From positions 310,001 to 374,000 of the forward strand of contig NZ_JAJNMU010000004.1 of the NCBI RefSeq assembly GCF_022458865.1: 64,000 nt of DNA, written 5' to 3'. The notes beneath the pieces were generated by a model, which had not been told where the DNA came from, searched no databases, and was given only the letters and a program-made list of their open reading frames with translations. Shown in pieces: positions 44,095 through 53,026 of the stretch. The position numbers and the translations under genes were made by a program. The DNA is from Paenibacillus periandrae (GTDB taxonomy: Bacteria; Bacillota; Bacilli; Paenibacillales; NBRC-103111). Positions within the stretch are counted from its first letter, which is position 1; each line of letters opens with the position of its first letter.

Positions 44095-46545
44095 TTACTT
44101 TACGGGTATTTCGACGGTCACGGTATCAAAACCGTCAATACTAACCGTCAAAAGTGATAGACCGGACTCATAGCCTGCACGGACAATCGCTAGCAGCTTC
44201 CCTTTATAGGAAGTGAACTCACCTCTTGTATAGTTTTCATTGGTCTGAGGCCTGCCAGTGCCAAATGCCGCCAGTGTTGCTGCTCCTTCAACCTTAGCTG
44301 TTGCCTTCATTTCGACTGTTGGAACGACCTTTCCGTCTTTATCGATGATTTCAACAATAGCAAAACATAATGACTGTCCGTCTGCCGCAAGTTCATTCCT
44401 CTCGAGGTTAATACGAATACCGGCAGGCTCTGCTGAAGACGTAAGCAGGCTGGATGATACTTTCTTGCCTGCAGTGTAGCTTACGGCTTCCAACGCACCC
44501 TGTTCATATGTGATATCAAACTTCGCTGTAAAATGGTTTCCCTTACCGGCAGGTTTTCTTCCCAAACTTTTGCCGTTCAGGATCAGTTCCACTTCTTCTC
44601 CGGCTGAGTAGACATCAACCTGTATTGGACTTCCTTCATAACCGGCCCAACTCCAAGCATTTTCGCATTCAGGCCAACCCCATTTTCCCAAGATTTCCCT
44701 CTTGCCATAGTTTTCAGGATTACGGGAAGCGATAAAGGTCTCGCTAGACCCCCACACGATCCTTCGATAGGCATGCTGAGGCCGTGGAAAGCCGCAGAGA
44801 TCAAAGTCTGCGTCATTGGAAAGACGATAAGGAAATTTGACATTTTTTAAATTGAGCATGTCTATCGTGTCCTCGGGATCCAAATAATCCGCTCTGCCGA
44901 TACCCGCTTCACCTATGTAGTCACAACTCGTCCAGGTAAAATCACCGATTACATGAGGATTACTTTCAACAGCATCCCAGTACTCCGCCATGTCCATAGC
45001 TTTGCTTTCCGTGCCGCAGATGACCCTGTTTGGATAATTCATCCCATCTTCCTTGTAACGGTGAGCCAGATAGTTGTACCCCACTACATCGAGCGGGGCA
45101 CAATACGCTTCCGTCAGATCTCCCCAAATCGCCTTCCCATATTTGGACTCGAAATTTTGTATGCTTCCGCTTCTTCTATATTCATGCAGCATTTCTTCCT
45201 GACAAGCCGCCATATCCTCGTCATCGAGCCCGTTAAAAAATCCGCAGACTGCATTTGTTATCGGGCGCGTAGGATCGAGCTCTCGTACCCATGCCGCCAG
45301 CTTGGCAGCCCAAGTATATCCGTCAGACAGCCCGCCGCGTTCCGTAATCTCATTGCCCGTCGACCACATGATTATGCATGGGTGATTACGGTCGCGAAGA
45401 ATAAATGCTTCCATATCCGCCTTCCAATTCTCCTTAAAGTACAGGCTATAATCATGAGGGCTTTTCCCCATCGTCCAGACATCAAAAGCCTCGTCAATGA
45501 CAAGAAGTCCTAAGCGGTCACATGCTTCCAGCATTTCGCTGGACGGCGGGTAATGGGAGGAGCGTATGGCGTTATATCCATTATCTTTATGAATCTTCAT
45601 CTTTCTGTACTCGCTATCCATAAAAGATGCTGCACCCAGAATTCCATTGTCATGATGAACGCAGCCGCCTTTAAGCTTAATCGTTCGTCCGTTTAACATG
45701 AAACCGTTTTTCGTGTCAACGGAAATCGTTCTTATTCCGAACAGAGTACTGTCATTGTCAAGAATCGCCTCTTTGTTCGTCAGTTGCGCTTTGATTTTAT
45801 AAAGATGAGGGGAATCAATATCCCACGGCTCGGCATGTTCGACCGCAATCATAACCCGGCCCACGGATTTTGTCCCTGGATGTGCAAGAACCTTAATCCT
45901 TCCGGTACCGGCTTGTGTACCATCCGACTCCTTCTCAATTTTGACCTCCACCCACAGGTTTGCGAGATCTGCGGTATGATTTTCAACCGTAGTTTCAACG
46001 ATGACAAAGGCAGTTCTGTCTGTAATATGAGAAGTGCGGGCAAAAATCCCCCAAGGAGCGATATGGAGCTGCGGTGCGGTAAGCATGTTCACATGTCGGT
46101 ATAAGCCAGAGCCGGTATACCAACGTTCATTCGGTTGAGCCGAGTTGTTGACGGTTACGGTAAGTCGGTTAGGTTTACCTGGTTTCAGATAGGGAGTGAG
46201 ATCGGCATGGAATGGTGTGTAGCCGTAATGATGCTGAGTCACTTGATGACCGTTCAATGCAACGATTGTGTTCATGTATGCCCCATCAAACTCGATTAGT
46301 ACACGTTTTCCTGTATACGCTTCAGGAATATTCAGGATCTTTTTATAGGTACCAATCCCTCCGCCGTAATAACCGCTTCTTGTTCCACTAGGCGCCTCAG
46401 GAAAAGAATCTGTTTCTATCGTAAAGTCGTGCGGTAAGTGAACGGTCCTTCCCGGCTTTTCTTCTTGCAATGCCGCATATATGCTCCCGCCAGAAGCTTG
46501 ACCATGTGAAAACTCCCAAGCTCTGTCCATGTTTTCTCTAATCAT
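44095..46545 (-). CDS. Beta-galactosidase, glycoside hydrolase family 2
   Basis: Cytosolic GH2 enzyme of 816 residues. Domains in order: sugar-binding jelly roll (about 1-160), immunoglobulin-like domain (about 165-275), TIM barrel (about 280-580), then DUF4982-type and Ig-like C-terminal domains (about 620-816). Predicted acid/base E399 is in IMWSTGNEITERGG, and predicted nucleophile E513 in VICGTESKAMD. AAGGAG lies eleven bases before the ATG. There is no signal peptide. It follows the LplC-like permease gene by 82 bp and precedes the GH39 remnant and GH42 gene. Its substrate could be a beta-galactoside or a plant-glycan fragment; the DUF4982 type is common in gut and soil degraders. Confidence 0.87.
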   Translation of the reverse strand: MIRENMDRAWEFSHGQASGGSIYAALQEEKPGRTVHLPHDFTIETDSFPEAPSGTRSGYYGGGIGTYKKILNIPEAYTGKRVLIEFDGAYMNTIVALNGHQVTQHHYGYTPFHADLTPYLKPGKPNRLTVTVNNSAQPNERWYTGSGLYRHVNMLTAPQLHIAPWGIFARTSHITDRTAFVIVETTVENHTADLANLWVEVKIEKESDGTQAGTGRIKVLAHPGTKSVGRVMIAVEHAEPWDIDSPHLYKIKAQLTNKEAILDNDSTLFGIRTISVDTKNGFMLNGRTIKLKGGCVHHDNGILGAASFMDSEYRKMKIHKDNGYNAIRSSHYPPSSEMLEACDRLGLLVIDEAFDVWTMGKSPHDYSLYFKENWKADMEAFILRDRNHPCIIMWSTGNEITERGGLSDGYTWAAKLAAWVRELDPTRPITNAVCGFFNGLDDEDMAACQEEMLHEYRRSGSIQNFESKYGKAIWGDLTEAYCAPLDVVGYNYLAHRYKEDGMNYPNRVICGTESKAMDMAEYWDAVESNPHVIGDFTWTSCDYIGEAGIGRADYLDPEDTIDMLNLKNVKFPYRLSNDADFDLCGFPRPQHAYRRIVWGSSETFIASRNPENYGKREILGKWGWPECENAWSWAGYEGSPIQVDVYSAGEEVELILNGKSLGRKPAGKGNHFTAKFDITYEQGALEAVSYTAGKKVSSSLLTSSAEPAGIRINLERNELAADGQSLCFAIVEIIDKDGKVVPTVEMKATAKVEGAATLAAFGTGRPQTNENYTRGEFTSYKGKLLAIVRAGYESGLSLLTVSIDGFDTVTVEIPVK

Positions 46546-46627
46546 AATCTGAATCGCTCCTTACGAAGTTTTCATTGCTTTTCGATCTTGGGAAGCTAAA
46601 TGTTGGAGTCTGTTAAGAAGCATCTAA

Positions 46628-47512
46628 TCAGCCCTTCAATGCACCGATCATTACACCTTTGACAAAATACTTTTGTACATATGGATACAGCAGCAGAATC
46701 GGTATAATCGATACCATAATCGCAGCATATTTAACCGTTTCCGCAACTTCCTGCTTCGACATGTAGGTCGAGGTTTGTCCCATCATCGATTCAACATCAT
46801 TATCGATTAATATATTGCGTAATATGAGCTGGAGCGGATACAAGTCATGATTCCGTAAGAAAACCATCGCGTTAAACCAGCTGTTCCAATGACCGACCCC
46901 ATAATATAAAATCATGACGGCAACAACCGGCATAGCCAAGGGCAGGTAGACCCGGAACAAAATCGTAAAGTGGCCCGCTCCGTCCATCACCGCCGATTCT
47001 TCCATATCCTTGGGGATCGACTGGAAATAAGTACGCATAATAATCAGATTAAAGGTGCTGATCGCTCCAGGCACAATCAATGCCCATATACTGTCATACA
47101 GACCCAACGCACGCACCGTCAGGTAGAAGGGAACCAGACCTCCACTGAAAAACATCGTAAAGACAATCATCATCATAATCGGCGCCTTCCAGAATACGTT
47201 GTCCCTGGATAGAAAATAAGCACCTATAGAGGTCAACACCAAATTAATGGCAACACCCACGATTACAATGAAAAGTGTATTTTTGTAGCCCTGAAGAATG
47301 CTTGGATTTAGCAATACGGCTTTATAAGCATCAAGCGAGAAGCCCTGTGGCCACAATAGCAAGCCCTGATGGGCAATTAATCTGCTGCCGTTACTAAGTG
47401 ATGCAATTACCACGTATAAAATCGGGTAAAAGGTAGCTATCATCAAGCCCAGCATCAACAGCACGTTGCTGATATCGAATAAGCGTTCACCCAGACTTAC
47501 TTTCTTGTTCAT
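46628..47512 (-). CDS. ABC transporter permease, LplC-like (carbohydrate family)
   Basis: Membrane subunit of 294 residues with six predicted helices and the EAA loop DMEESAVMDGAGHFTILFRV near residue 180, ending FVKGVMIGALKG, an ending typical of the LplC-type. AAGGAGG precedes the ATG. It follows the LplB-like gene by 13 bp. The system lacks its own ATPase gene. It probably imports oligosaccharides for the GH2 and GH42 enzymes encoded downstream. Confidence 0.87.
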   Translation of the reverse strand: MNKKVSLGERLFDISNVLLMLGLMIATFYPILYVVIASLSNGSRLIAHQGLLLWPQGFSLDAYKAVLLNPSILQGYKNTLFIVIVGVAINLVLTSIGAYFLSRDNVFWKAPIMMMIVFTMFFSGGLVPFYLTVRALGLYDSIWALIVPGAISTFNLIIMRTYFQSIPKDMEESAVMDGAGHFTILFRVYLPLAMPVVAVMILYYGVGHWNSWFNAMVFLRNHDLYPLQLILRNILIDNDVESMMGQTSTYMSKQEVAETVKYAAIMVSIIPILLLYPYVQKYFVKGVMIGALKG

Positions 47513-47525
47513 GACATCTGCCTCC

Positions 47526-48491
47526 TTACCATAAGCTGCTGCCGCTGGCCTTCTTGCTTAAATAATTGGCTGCGAGAAGCACAATAAAATTAATTACCGA
47601 GTTAAATAGCCCGACTGCCGTACTAAAGCTATAGTCGAATTCCAGAATCCCTTTACGGTATACATAGGACGAAATCACGTCGGCCGTTTCATAGGTTGCC
47701 GGGTTGTAAAGTAAAATAATTTTTTCAAATCCAACATTCATCATGTTTCCGATCGCCAAAATCAGCAGAATAATGATGGTCGGACGAATACCCGGAAGGG
47801 TAATATGCCAGATTTGCCGCCACTTGTTCGCCCCATCGATCTTGGCTGCCTCGTACTGCTGAGGGTCGATACCCGTAATTGCCGCCAAATAAATAATGGT
47901 TCCCCAACCGATCCCCTGCCAAATTTCCGTAGAAACGTACAAGGTTCGAAAAAAATCCGCCTTTTGCAGAAAAGCGATACGTTCCCCGCCAAAATAAGCA
48001 ATCATATCGTTGATCAAGCCGTCTGTTAGCGTGAAATCGCGCAGGATTCCGCACACGACAACCAGTGTAATGAAATGCGGCATATACGTTATCGTTTGAG
48101 TGACTCTTCGAAAAATGGAGCTTTTGAGCTCATTCAGCAGCACTGCCAAAATAATCGGAGCCGGAAACCCGAACAGTAAATTGTAAAAACTTAGCAGCAG
48201 CGTATTCTTCATAATGCGAAAGAAGTACAGGCTTCCAAAAAATTCCTTGAAATGCTCCAACCCAACCCAGCGGCTGCCCACAATTCCTTTAATCGGTGTG
48301 TAGTCTTTAAAAGCAATGATCGCTCCATACATAGGTGTATAAGCAAACAGAATATAGAACAGCACAACGGGCGTTACGAGCAAATATAGTGCCTTATTAC
48401 GAACAAAATCCTTGCGCACAATGGTCAACCATGAAGATCGTTTTGTATATTTTAAACTGGCTTCTCCTGATTCGATCCGCACATTCATCAT
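47526..48491 (-). CDS. ABC transporter permease, LplB-like
   Basis: Permease of 321 residues beginning with a cytoplasmic tail, then the LplB-type segment LYLLVTPVVLFYILFAYTPM, with the EAA loop QYEAAKIDGANKWRQIWHIT near residue 215. Start at 48491 after AAAGGGG; the next codon is also ATG. It is separated from the lipoprotein gene by a stem-loop at 48523-48545. With the LplC-like partner it builds the transmembrane channel. Confidence 0.87.
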   Translation of the reverse strand: MMNVRIESGEASLKYTKRSSWLTIVRKDFVRNKALYLLVTPVVLFYILFAYTPMYGAIIAFKDYTPIKGIVGSRWVGLEHFKEFFGSLYFFRIMKNTLLLSFYNLLFGFPAPIILAVLLNELKSSIFRRVTQTITYMPHFITLVVVCGILRDFTLTDGLINDMIAYFGGERIAFLQKADFFRTLYVSTEIWQGIGWGTIIYLAAITGIDPQQYEAAKIDGANKWRQIWHITLPGIRPTIIILLILAIGNMMNVGFEKIILLYNPATYETADVISSYVYRKGILEFDYSFSTAVGLFNSVINFIVLLAANYLSKKASGSSLW

Positions 48492-48522
48492 TCAATTCCC
48501 CTTTACTGTCAAGCAAATTGCA

Positions 48523-48545
48523 GGGGAAAACCAAGAGCTTTCCCC
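48523..48545 (-). other. Stem-loop between lipoprotein and permease genes
   Basis: GGGGAAA and TTTCCCC arms with a nine-base loop, 16 bp past the lipoprotein stop. No T-run follows on the minus strand, so it is more likely an RNA stability element that protects the upstream message than a terminator. Confidence 0.4.
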
Positions 48546-48560
48546 CCTCACTTTTTCGTC

Positions 48561-50171
48561 TTATCTTTTTTGATAACGCTCCAAGGCCTTTTGCTTGAGT
48601 TCAACTGCTTTGTCGACTCCCAATTTCTTTAATTGCCCCACATAAGCATCGAATTCATCAAGTGGTTTATCACCAAGAATGAATTTAATTTCCGACTCCT
48701 TTACCAACACGTTCACTTCATTCAATATCTTGGCGATTTCCTTCGATTCCTCAGGAAGCTGTGTAATCGGAGGAAGCAAATATTTGGCATGGTCAGTATT
48801 CTGCCAAAGCTTGACCGCATCTGCAGCCTGCTTAACCGTTGCAGGCTCCGGTCCAACCTGCATAAACGGATGATTCGTAATACGTGCGATTCCGGACAGG
48901 GCGGCAAATGGTGTTTTTCCCTCAGGATTTTTCGTAATTAGATCCGTATATTTGATTTGGCCATTTTCCAGCGTATACGTAAGACCCTCAATGCCGAACA
49001 TATTCAGCATCTGGCCTTCCTTGGAATAGTTATAATCCAGCCAACGAGCGGCAGCCTCAACATTTTTGGAGTTTCCTGAGATCGCACCTGAGCAGCAGCC
49101 AAAGTAAGCATTATCCATCTGTCCGAACTTCGGCCGTTGGCCCTTCTCTAAGGTCGGATAAGTCGTACCAACAAGCTCCACCTTTGGCTCTGTCGCCTTT
49201 AAAGCATCCATATATTTGTCGATATAACCGTTTGTCCATCCAACCGTCGCACCACTGGCGTTTGTCGTCATTTTTTTATCGACCGTTTTGGCATCAATCG
49301 AAGCAAAGTCTTTATCCAGAAGGCCCTCAGCGTACCATTTGTGCATCGTGGTCAAAAACTGCTTGTAACCAGGCTGGATATTACCAAAGACCACTTTCCC
49401 GTTCTCCTGATAAAAACCGTTCATCACGCCATAAGCCCCTTGGAAGGCAGAGGTTCTTTCCCAAAACATCGTACGAAGCGTGAATGGAGCGCTTACCCCC
49501 TTTTTCTCCTTGAACGTTTTCAGGACTGTATACCATTCATCCATCGTCGCAGGAACCGGTAGACTTAATTCGTCAAGCCAATCCTTCCTTATAATAGGTC
49601 CTCCGTAGATTTGAGCTTCTGGTGAACGGTAAAATGGAAACGCATAATAAGCGCCTGTATCTGTACGAATCGATTTGGCCATCTCTGGATTGTCCTTCAG
49701 AGCCTTTTGCAAATTAGGGGCATACTTATCAATGACATCGTTTAATTTCATAATGTATCCGAGCTCGATCGCCTTCTCGGGGCCGCCCGGAAAATTCAGC
49801 CAATCGTTCGTCCAAATGTCGGGAAGATCGCCGGAAGCAAGGATCAGATTGAACTCCTGTGAGTTCATTTTGGCTCCACCGCGATGATTGAGCTTAATGC
49901 CTGTACGCTTTTCCATCGTCTGCTGCCATGAGTTCTCGATCTTCAACTCTTCCTTGAACCCTTGCTCGGATCCCGGGAATTCCGTCATGTAGGACACCGT
50001 CACATTCTTTTTAAAAGGGTAGATCGCTCCTTGGGGAGTATCGGTCGTTCCCTTTGCATCCGCACCTTTATCCGTTGCTGCTGGAGCTGCCTGCTCCGAG
50101 CTGCAAGCGGATAACATCAGCATGATAGTTGCTAATAATGCGGTGCACATGCTATACCTATTTCTATTCAT
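48561..50171 (-). CDS. Substrate-binding lipoprotein, LplA/LipO-like
   Basis: Extracellular binding protein of 536 residues. Signal peptide MNRNRYSMCTALLATIM, then LMLSACSSEQ with lipidated C23, and an Ala-rich linker. The mature region has the LplA-family look with VTYMTEFPG and LASGDLPDIWTNDWLNFPG near residue 110. GGAGG lies seven bases before the ATG. It is the first structural gene after the AraC-type regulator and most likely binds an oligosaccharide for the LplB/C-like permeases. Confidence 0.87.
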   Translation of the reverse strand: MNRNRYSMCTALLATIMLMLSACSSEQAAPAATDKGADAKGTTDTPQGAIYPFKKNVTVSYMTEFPGSEQGFKEELKIENSWQQTMEKRTGIKLNHRGGAKMNSQEFNLILASGDLPDIWTNDWLNFPGGPEKAIELGYIMKLNDVIDKYAPNLQKALKDNPEMAKSIRTDTGAYYAFPFYRSPEAQIYGGPIIRKDWLDELSLPVPATMDEWYTVLKTFKEKKGVSAPFTLRTMFWERTSAFQGAYGVMNGFYQENGKVVFGNIQPGYKQFLTTMHKWYAEGLLDKDFASIDAKTVDKKMTTNASGATVGWTNGYIDKYMDALKATEPKVELVGTTYPTLEKGQRPKFGQMDNAYFGCCSGAISGNSKNVEAAARWLDYNYSKEGQMLNMFGIEGLTYTLENGQIKYTDLITKNPEGKTPFAALSGIARITNHPFMQVGPEPATVKQAADAVKLWQNTDHAKYLLPPITQLPEESKEIAKILNEVNVLVKESEIKFILGDKPLDEFDAYVGQLKKLGVDKAVELKQKALERYQKR

Positions 50172-50393
50172 CCATAGACCTCCGTTGTTTGCTATTTTTG
50201 ATCGATTGCTTAAATCCGGATTGGGTACCCGCTTTTAATGTAGGCGATAGCCGCCAGGTCATCAAGTTTCAATTTGAAAATGATCGACAAAATCACGAAA
50301 ATCGCAGTAGTCAGTTTAAAAACAATGCTCATTTTGTAAAAAAACCTCAGATGGGAAGCCTATTCGATGTAAATAAATCAGCTTTTGTTTGCC
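50172..50393. promoter_or_regulatory. Upstream region of the lplA-like gene with a 13-bp palindrome
   Basis: Intergenic sequence between the regulator terminator and the lipoprotein gene. TTTCAATTTGAAA (50267-50279) is a perfect 6-1-6 palindrome about 100 bp upstream of the lipoprotein ATG. It may be an operator for this locus. I see no further gene here. Confidence 0.3.
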
Positions 50394-50461
50394 AATAACA
50401 AAAGCCCAGGGCGCAGGAACGTTTTGACACGCTCCTTCATTACCCTGGGCTGTTATTGAAG
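50394..50461 (-). terminator. Terminator of the AraC-type regulator gene
   Basis: Arms AGCCCAGGG (50403-50411) and CCCTGGGCT (50443-50451), extended by AATAAC/GTTATT with a small bulge, about 20 bp past the regulator stop. On the minus strand it is followed by TTTGTTATT. It separates the regulator from the transport operon, which therefore needs its own promoter. Confidence 0.7.
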
Positions 50462-50469
50462 AAAATCAG

Positions 50470-52755
50470 TTAATGAATGGTTCTGAATTTGCCGGGTGTC
50501 ACTCCCTCGAATTTTTTAAATACCCGAATAAATGCGCTGCTGCTTGCAAATCCGACGCGCTGAGCCGTGTCATCAATGGTTGCACCCTCCAGCAGCAAAC
50601 GCTTGGCATGCTTGAGCCGGGTCTGGCTGATGTATTCATGCAGCCCTTGCCCCGTCTGCTCCTTGAACAGCTTGGACACGTATTGCGGTGTAATCGAGAA
50701 ATGCGAGCCGAGTAAAGATACGTTCAAATCGGGATTGGCATAGTGCGCCTCTACAAACTCCGTGACCTTATCGCCCATACTGGAATTGGATAAGGCTTTA
50801 TACTTGCCTTCAGCATAATCGCAGACCCGCTTGATCATATCCAGCAGTTCGGTTTCAATTTCCAGTCGGGTATTACACGTAAGTATTCTTCGGACCGGTC
50901 TCAGTTCTTCCAAAATTCTCATGCCATTGTCTTCATTGTCCATAGATTTCATCATGGTGCTGATCAAATCAATCATCACGCATTTGAGCATTTCCATTGA
51001 GATTTGAGTTTGACCAAAGCTATGATCCAGCACATCAAGAACGAGTTGGCGAGCTTCTTCATAGCTGCCGCTTTTTAACAAATTGAGCAGAACCAGCTCC
51101 TGATTCACGGAATACGAGTAGGTATGGTTCGTGTTCCTGATATCGCTGTACCATACGATTTGACCCTCTCCCACGACCATTCGATATTCAAGGGCTTCGA
51201 GTGCCTGCAAAAAAGCTTGATGAATCTCCGAAAATCCAGTCTGCACATCACTAACCGCAGCAGTAAATTGAATCCGGAACCTATGCTCTATGAAATCTTT
51301 GGCCTCACCCAGACTTTCCTCCAATGTGTCCTTCCATTGAGTCGTGTCCTCCGAGCTGAAGTTTAATAAAGCCGCCAACGTTCCATCAATCTCGCTGAAC
51401 CAGATCGAATGCATACTGCCCACTGCATCCTGGACAATATTGGATACAATAAACTGAGAAAGCTGGGCCTCCTTGTCCGTACTGCGGCTGCTGTCAATTT
51501 GAAATAAAAGCACAGCAAATTGAGAGGAAAGCAGTTCGATTTTGTATATGTGCAGGGATTCCGCTAGATCGACATCCTTTTCCAGCTGCCCCTTCAGCAT
51601 CCTGGACACAAAATATCCGCGGAGCAGCTTGATCTGCTGCAGCTGCTTATTGTTAATATCATCCCGCTCCCGGATCGTTTCCATGATGGATTTGTGGATG
51701 AATTCGTATTCATTTTGTTCGTTGTCCATATTCAGCTTCGCCTTACCTGTTAACAAGCGAACCATTTGATTAATCGGATTGTAGTTCCTTCGGGCAAAAA
51801 CAACGATCACCACGCCACCGATTACAAAACAGACGAACAATCCGAGTAAATTCAGGTTCCTCATATATTCAGCCTGCTCCCAAAAAATCCGGGATGGAAT
51901 GATCGTTACATATTTCCAATCTGCGGCTTCGGACGTCGTGTACGAAACCATTACCTTTTCCCCGTCAATGGTGTCGAAGTAGCTGCCCTCCCGAGCCTTT
52001 GCCATGCTTTCATAAGCGATCATCGGCTTATAGGCAGGATCATTTTGGAACAGAATCTGATTGTTTGCATTCACAATCACAACATGACCACGGTCAACCC
52101 AATCCATGTTTTGAAGAATCTTCTCGATTTTAGTATTGTTAAGCGTAATTACCAATGTACCCAATGAATCCGCAGGCATTTGGATGGGCAAGGATTGCAT
52201 ATATGCAGTGGTTTCGGCAAGATGATCATTGTCCAGCTTCAGTATTCGTATGTATTCCTTTGTATGCGGAGCATTCATCAGTTGGGTCCATTTATCGTAA
52301 GTAAACGTATCGCTTTTGTGGAATATGTTATAGAACAAGTCACTTTGGGTATATGTTTCCGGGGTCAGTACAGCATTCAAGCTTTTCGAGTAAATGTAAA
52401 TGTCCTTGATAAAATCGTTGGAGAGACGATATTTGCTAATTTCCTGGCCCATTTTATAAATCGTGAATTGGTACGCTGGCTCTGTCTCCTTGGTCAAATT
52501 GATATAACCAAGAATTTCATTGTTGATCGATAGCTGATTAACCAGTTTAGTCGTATGATCCACTCCGCTGTCAACAATGTATTTTACCTGCTTGAGCATT
52601 GCGTTGTTAGCCCGATTGATCTCAAACTCGACAATTTTCCCCGTCTGTGCATAAATAAAGGCGCTAATCAGCACGGGAATGATCAGGATGATCGAATAGG
52701 ACAGCAACCATTTAAAGGCTATACTTTTTTTGAATCGAGAACTTCCAAATGCCAT
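50470..52755 (-). CDS. Membrane-bound AraC-family regulator with extracellular sensor domain
   Basis: One-component sensor-regulator of 761 residues: helix 1 at about 13-35, extracellular dCache-like domain at about 40-290, helix 2 at about 295-315, a cytoplasmic linker, and a C-terminal AraC double helix-turn-helix at about 660-760 with the family ending FASSSAFIRVFKKFEGVTPGKFR. Regulators of this kind are typical for LplABC-glycosidase loci in Paenibacillus and are thought to sense carbohydrate outside the cell. The start at 52755 follows GGAG; the longer frame start at 52794 has no ribosome site. Expected target: the adjacent lplA-like operon. Confidence 0.85.
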   Translation of the reverse strand: MAFGSSRFKKSIAFKWLLSYSIILIIPVLISAFIYAQTGKIVEFEINRANNAMLKQVKYIVDSGVDHTTKLVNQLSINNEILGYINLTKETEPAYQFTIYKMGQEISKYRLSNDFIKDIYIYSKSLNAVLTPETYTQSDLFYNIFHKSDTFTYDKWTQLMNAPHTKEYIRILKLDNDHLAETTAYMQSLPIQMPADSLGTLVITLNNTKIEKILQNMDWVDRGHVVIVNANNQILFQNDPAYKPMIAYESMAKAREGSYFDTIDGEKVMVSYTTSEAADWKYVTIIPSRIFWEQAEYMRNLNLLGLFVCFVIGGVVIVVFARRNYNPINQMVRLLTGKAKLNMDNEQNEYEFIHKSIMETIRERDDINNKQLQQIKLLRGYFVSRMLKGQLEKDVDLAESLHIYKIELLSSQFAVLLFQIDSSRSTDKEAQLSQFIVSNIVQDAVGSMHSIWFSEIDGTLAALLNFSSEDTTQWKDTLEESLGEAKDFIEHRFRIQFTAAVSDVQTGFSEIHQAFLQALEALEYRMVVGEGQIVWYSDIRNTNHTYSYSVNQELVLLNLLKSGSYEEARQLVLDVLDHSFGQTQISMEMLKCVMIDLISTMMKSMDNEDNGMRILEELRPVRRILTCNTRLEIETELLDMIKRVCDYAEGKYKALSNSSMGDKVTEFVEAHYANPDLNVSLLGSHFSITPQYVSKLFKEQTGQGLHEYISQTRLKHAKRLLLEGATIDDTAQRVGFASSSAFIRVFKKFEGVTPGKFRTIH

Positions 52756-52898
52756 GGTATCATCTCCATCATTTCGTTTACCCATGGATATCATACTTCG
52801 AATCGTTCATAGCGGCAATCACAATCTACAGTTTAAACATAAATCATCCAAGCTAAGAGGAGTTCCTGGAATCGAATCCGTATAACTTCGGGAAGAGC

Positions 52899-52920
52899 AA
52901 TATTTAAGAATATAAATATT
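52899..52920. promoter_or_regulatory. AT-rich inverted repeat in the divergent intergenic region
   Basis: AATATTTA (52899-52906) and TAAATATT (52913-52920), six-base spacer, between the regulator gene and the O-antigen-ligase-like gene. It could be an operator of either gene, or be only AT-rich chance. Confidence 0.25.
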
Positions 52921-53026
52921 CCAGAAAATGAAACAAATGTAGGGCTTGCTACGTCTAATGGGGTGGAAAATATTAGATGATATGTGAATCAAAAAAAGAC
53001 AAAATTTTCTTGGAAAGAGGTTAGGT